A DNA stretch of 6,549 bases from Gammaproteobacteria bacterium (GTDB taxonomy: Bacteria; Pseudomonadota; Gammaproteobacteria; Eutrophobiales; Eutrophobiaceae), in contig JAAZZI010000042.1 of assembly GCA_014239225.1 (NCBI GenBank), forward strand, positions 1 to 6,549, in the 5' to 3' direction. The position numbers and the translations under genes were made by a program. Shown here piece after piece: positions 6,372-6,549 of this stretch. The notes under the pieces were generated by a model that saw only the letters and a program-made list of their open reading frames with translations, had not been told where the DNA came from and did not search any database. Every line of letters begins with the position of its first letter. The stretch's first letter is position 1.

Positions 6372-6549
6372 CTAATTTTGTCTTTCTACTGAGAATTTAG
6401 CTAACGAGTGTAACGCATCTAAATATTCAGATGAGGGTAATTGATTTAGGGTATTTATAGCTAGCTCTGATTCTTGTTTTGCAATTTCTGCTGTATAAGA
6501 AATTGCACCTGTTGAGTTTATAGCATCTTTTATTAGATTAATGTTTTCA
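6372..6549 (-). CDS. ispB: Polyprenyl diphosphate synthase, C-terminal part (IspB-like), cut by the window edge
   Basis: The last 58 codons of a minus-strand gene ending at TAG (6374-6372); its 5' part lies beyond position 6549. The translation includes IKDAINSTGAISYTAEIAKQ, then LNQLPSSEYLDALHSLAKFS and ends VERQN. This matches the end of all-trans polyprenyl diphosphate synthases, in which a 'G-x-x-YT-x-x-x-A' helix is followed by 'L-x-x-LP-x-S-x-x-x-x-AL-x-x-LA' and a final V-x-R, most like IspB (octaprenyl diphosphate synthase, for the quinone side chain). The two catalytic aspartate-rich motifs are outside the window, so the chain length made cannot be judged. It converges with the plus-strand CDP-alcohol transferase 19 nt away. 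Confidence 0.78.
   Translation of the reverse strand, partial: ENINLIKDAINSTGAISYTAEIAKQESELAINTLNQLPSSEYLDALHSLAKFSVERQN

Noticed and set aside
1..6549. tRNA, rRNA, CRISPR array, insertion sequence or riboswitch
   Set aside because: I saw no cloverleaf-like block, regular spaced repeats, transposase motifs or terminal inverted repeats. The intergenic gaps are too short or too low in complexity to support a riboswitch.

Overview
This AT-rich window (roughly one third G+C by eye) comes from a bacterium, most likely a low-GC proteobacterium that makes hopanoids. The main evidence is a nearly complete set of hopanoid side-chain genes (hpnL, hpnI, hpnJ, hpnK), recognised from protein motifs and gene order. 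The 3' end of an IspB-type polyprenyl diphosphate synthase gene at the right edge also fits a proteobacterium. Genus or species cannot be named from the sequence.

Layout, left to right. Positions 1-227 hold a plus-strand 3' remnant that ends like a class I SAM methyltransferase but is broken by stops upstream. A weak hairpin plus T-run separates it from a convergent minus-strand block. Read in its own direction, that block runs: hpnL (5544-4570), a 208-nt gap with a possible promoter, hpnI (4361-3135), hpnJ (3103-1682), hpnK (1685-836) and a CDP-alcohol phosphatidyltransferase (833-249). From hpnI onward the genes are packed with gaps of 31, -4 and 2 nt, so they look like one operon. Divergent from hpnL, at 5669-6352 on the plus strand, lies a second CDP-alcohol phosphatidyltransferase. 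It converges on the C-terminal end of the polyprenyl synthase gene (minus strand, from 6372 to the window end).

How the genes work together. In the established pathway, HpnI adds N-acetylglucosamine to bacteriohopanetetrol, HpnK removes the acetyl group, and the radical SAM enzyme HpnJ converts the glucosaminyl product to bacteriohopanetetrol cyclitol ether. HpnL is a multi-pass membrane protein of the UPF0104 / lysylphosphatidylglycerol-synthase transmembrane type, often found with these genes, with no settled function. The two flanking CDP-alcohol phosphatidyltransferases both keep the full catalytic motif. They are not part of the described cyclitol-ether pathway and are the least explained element here.

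Two oddities concern hpnK. Its only plausible start is a CTG codon overlapping the hpnJ stop (CTGA). Its frame is also broken by one base at a run of ten A residues, beyond which the remaining 89 codons are intact and family-like.
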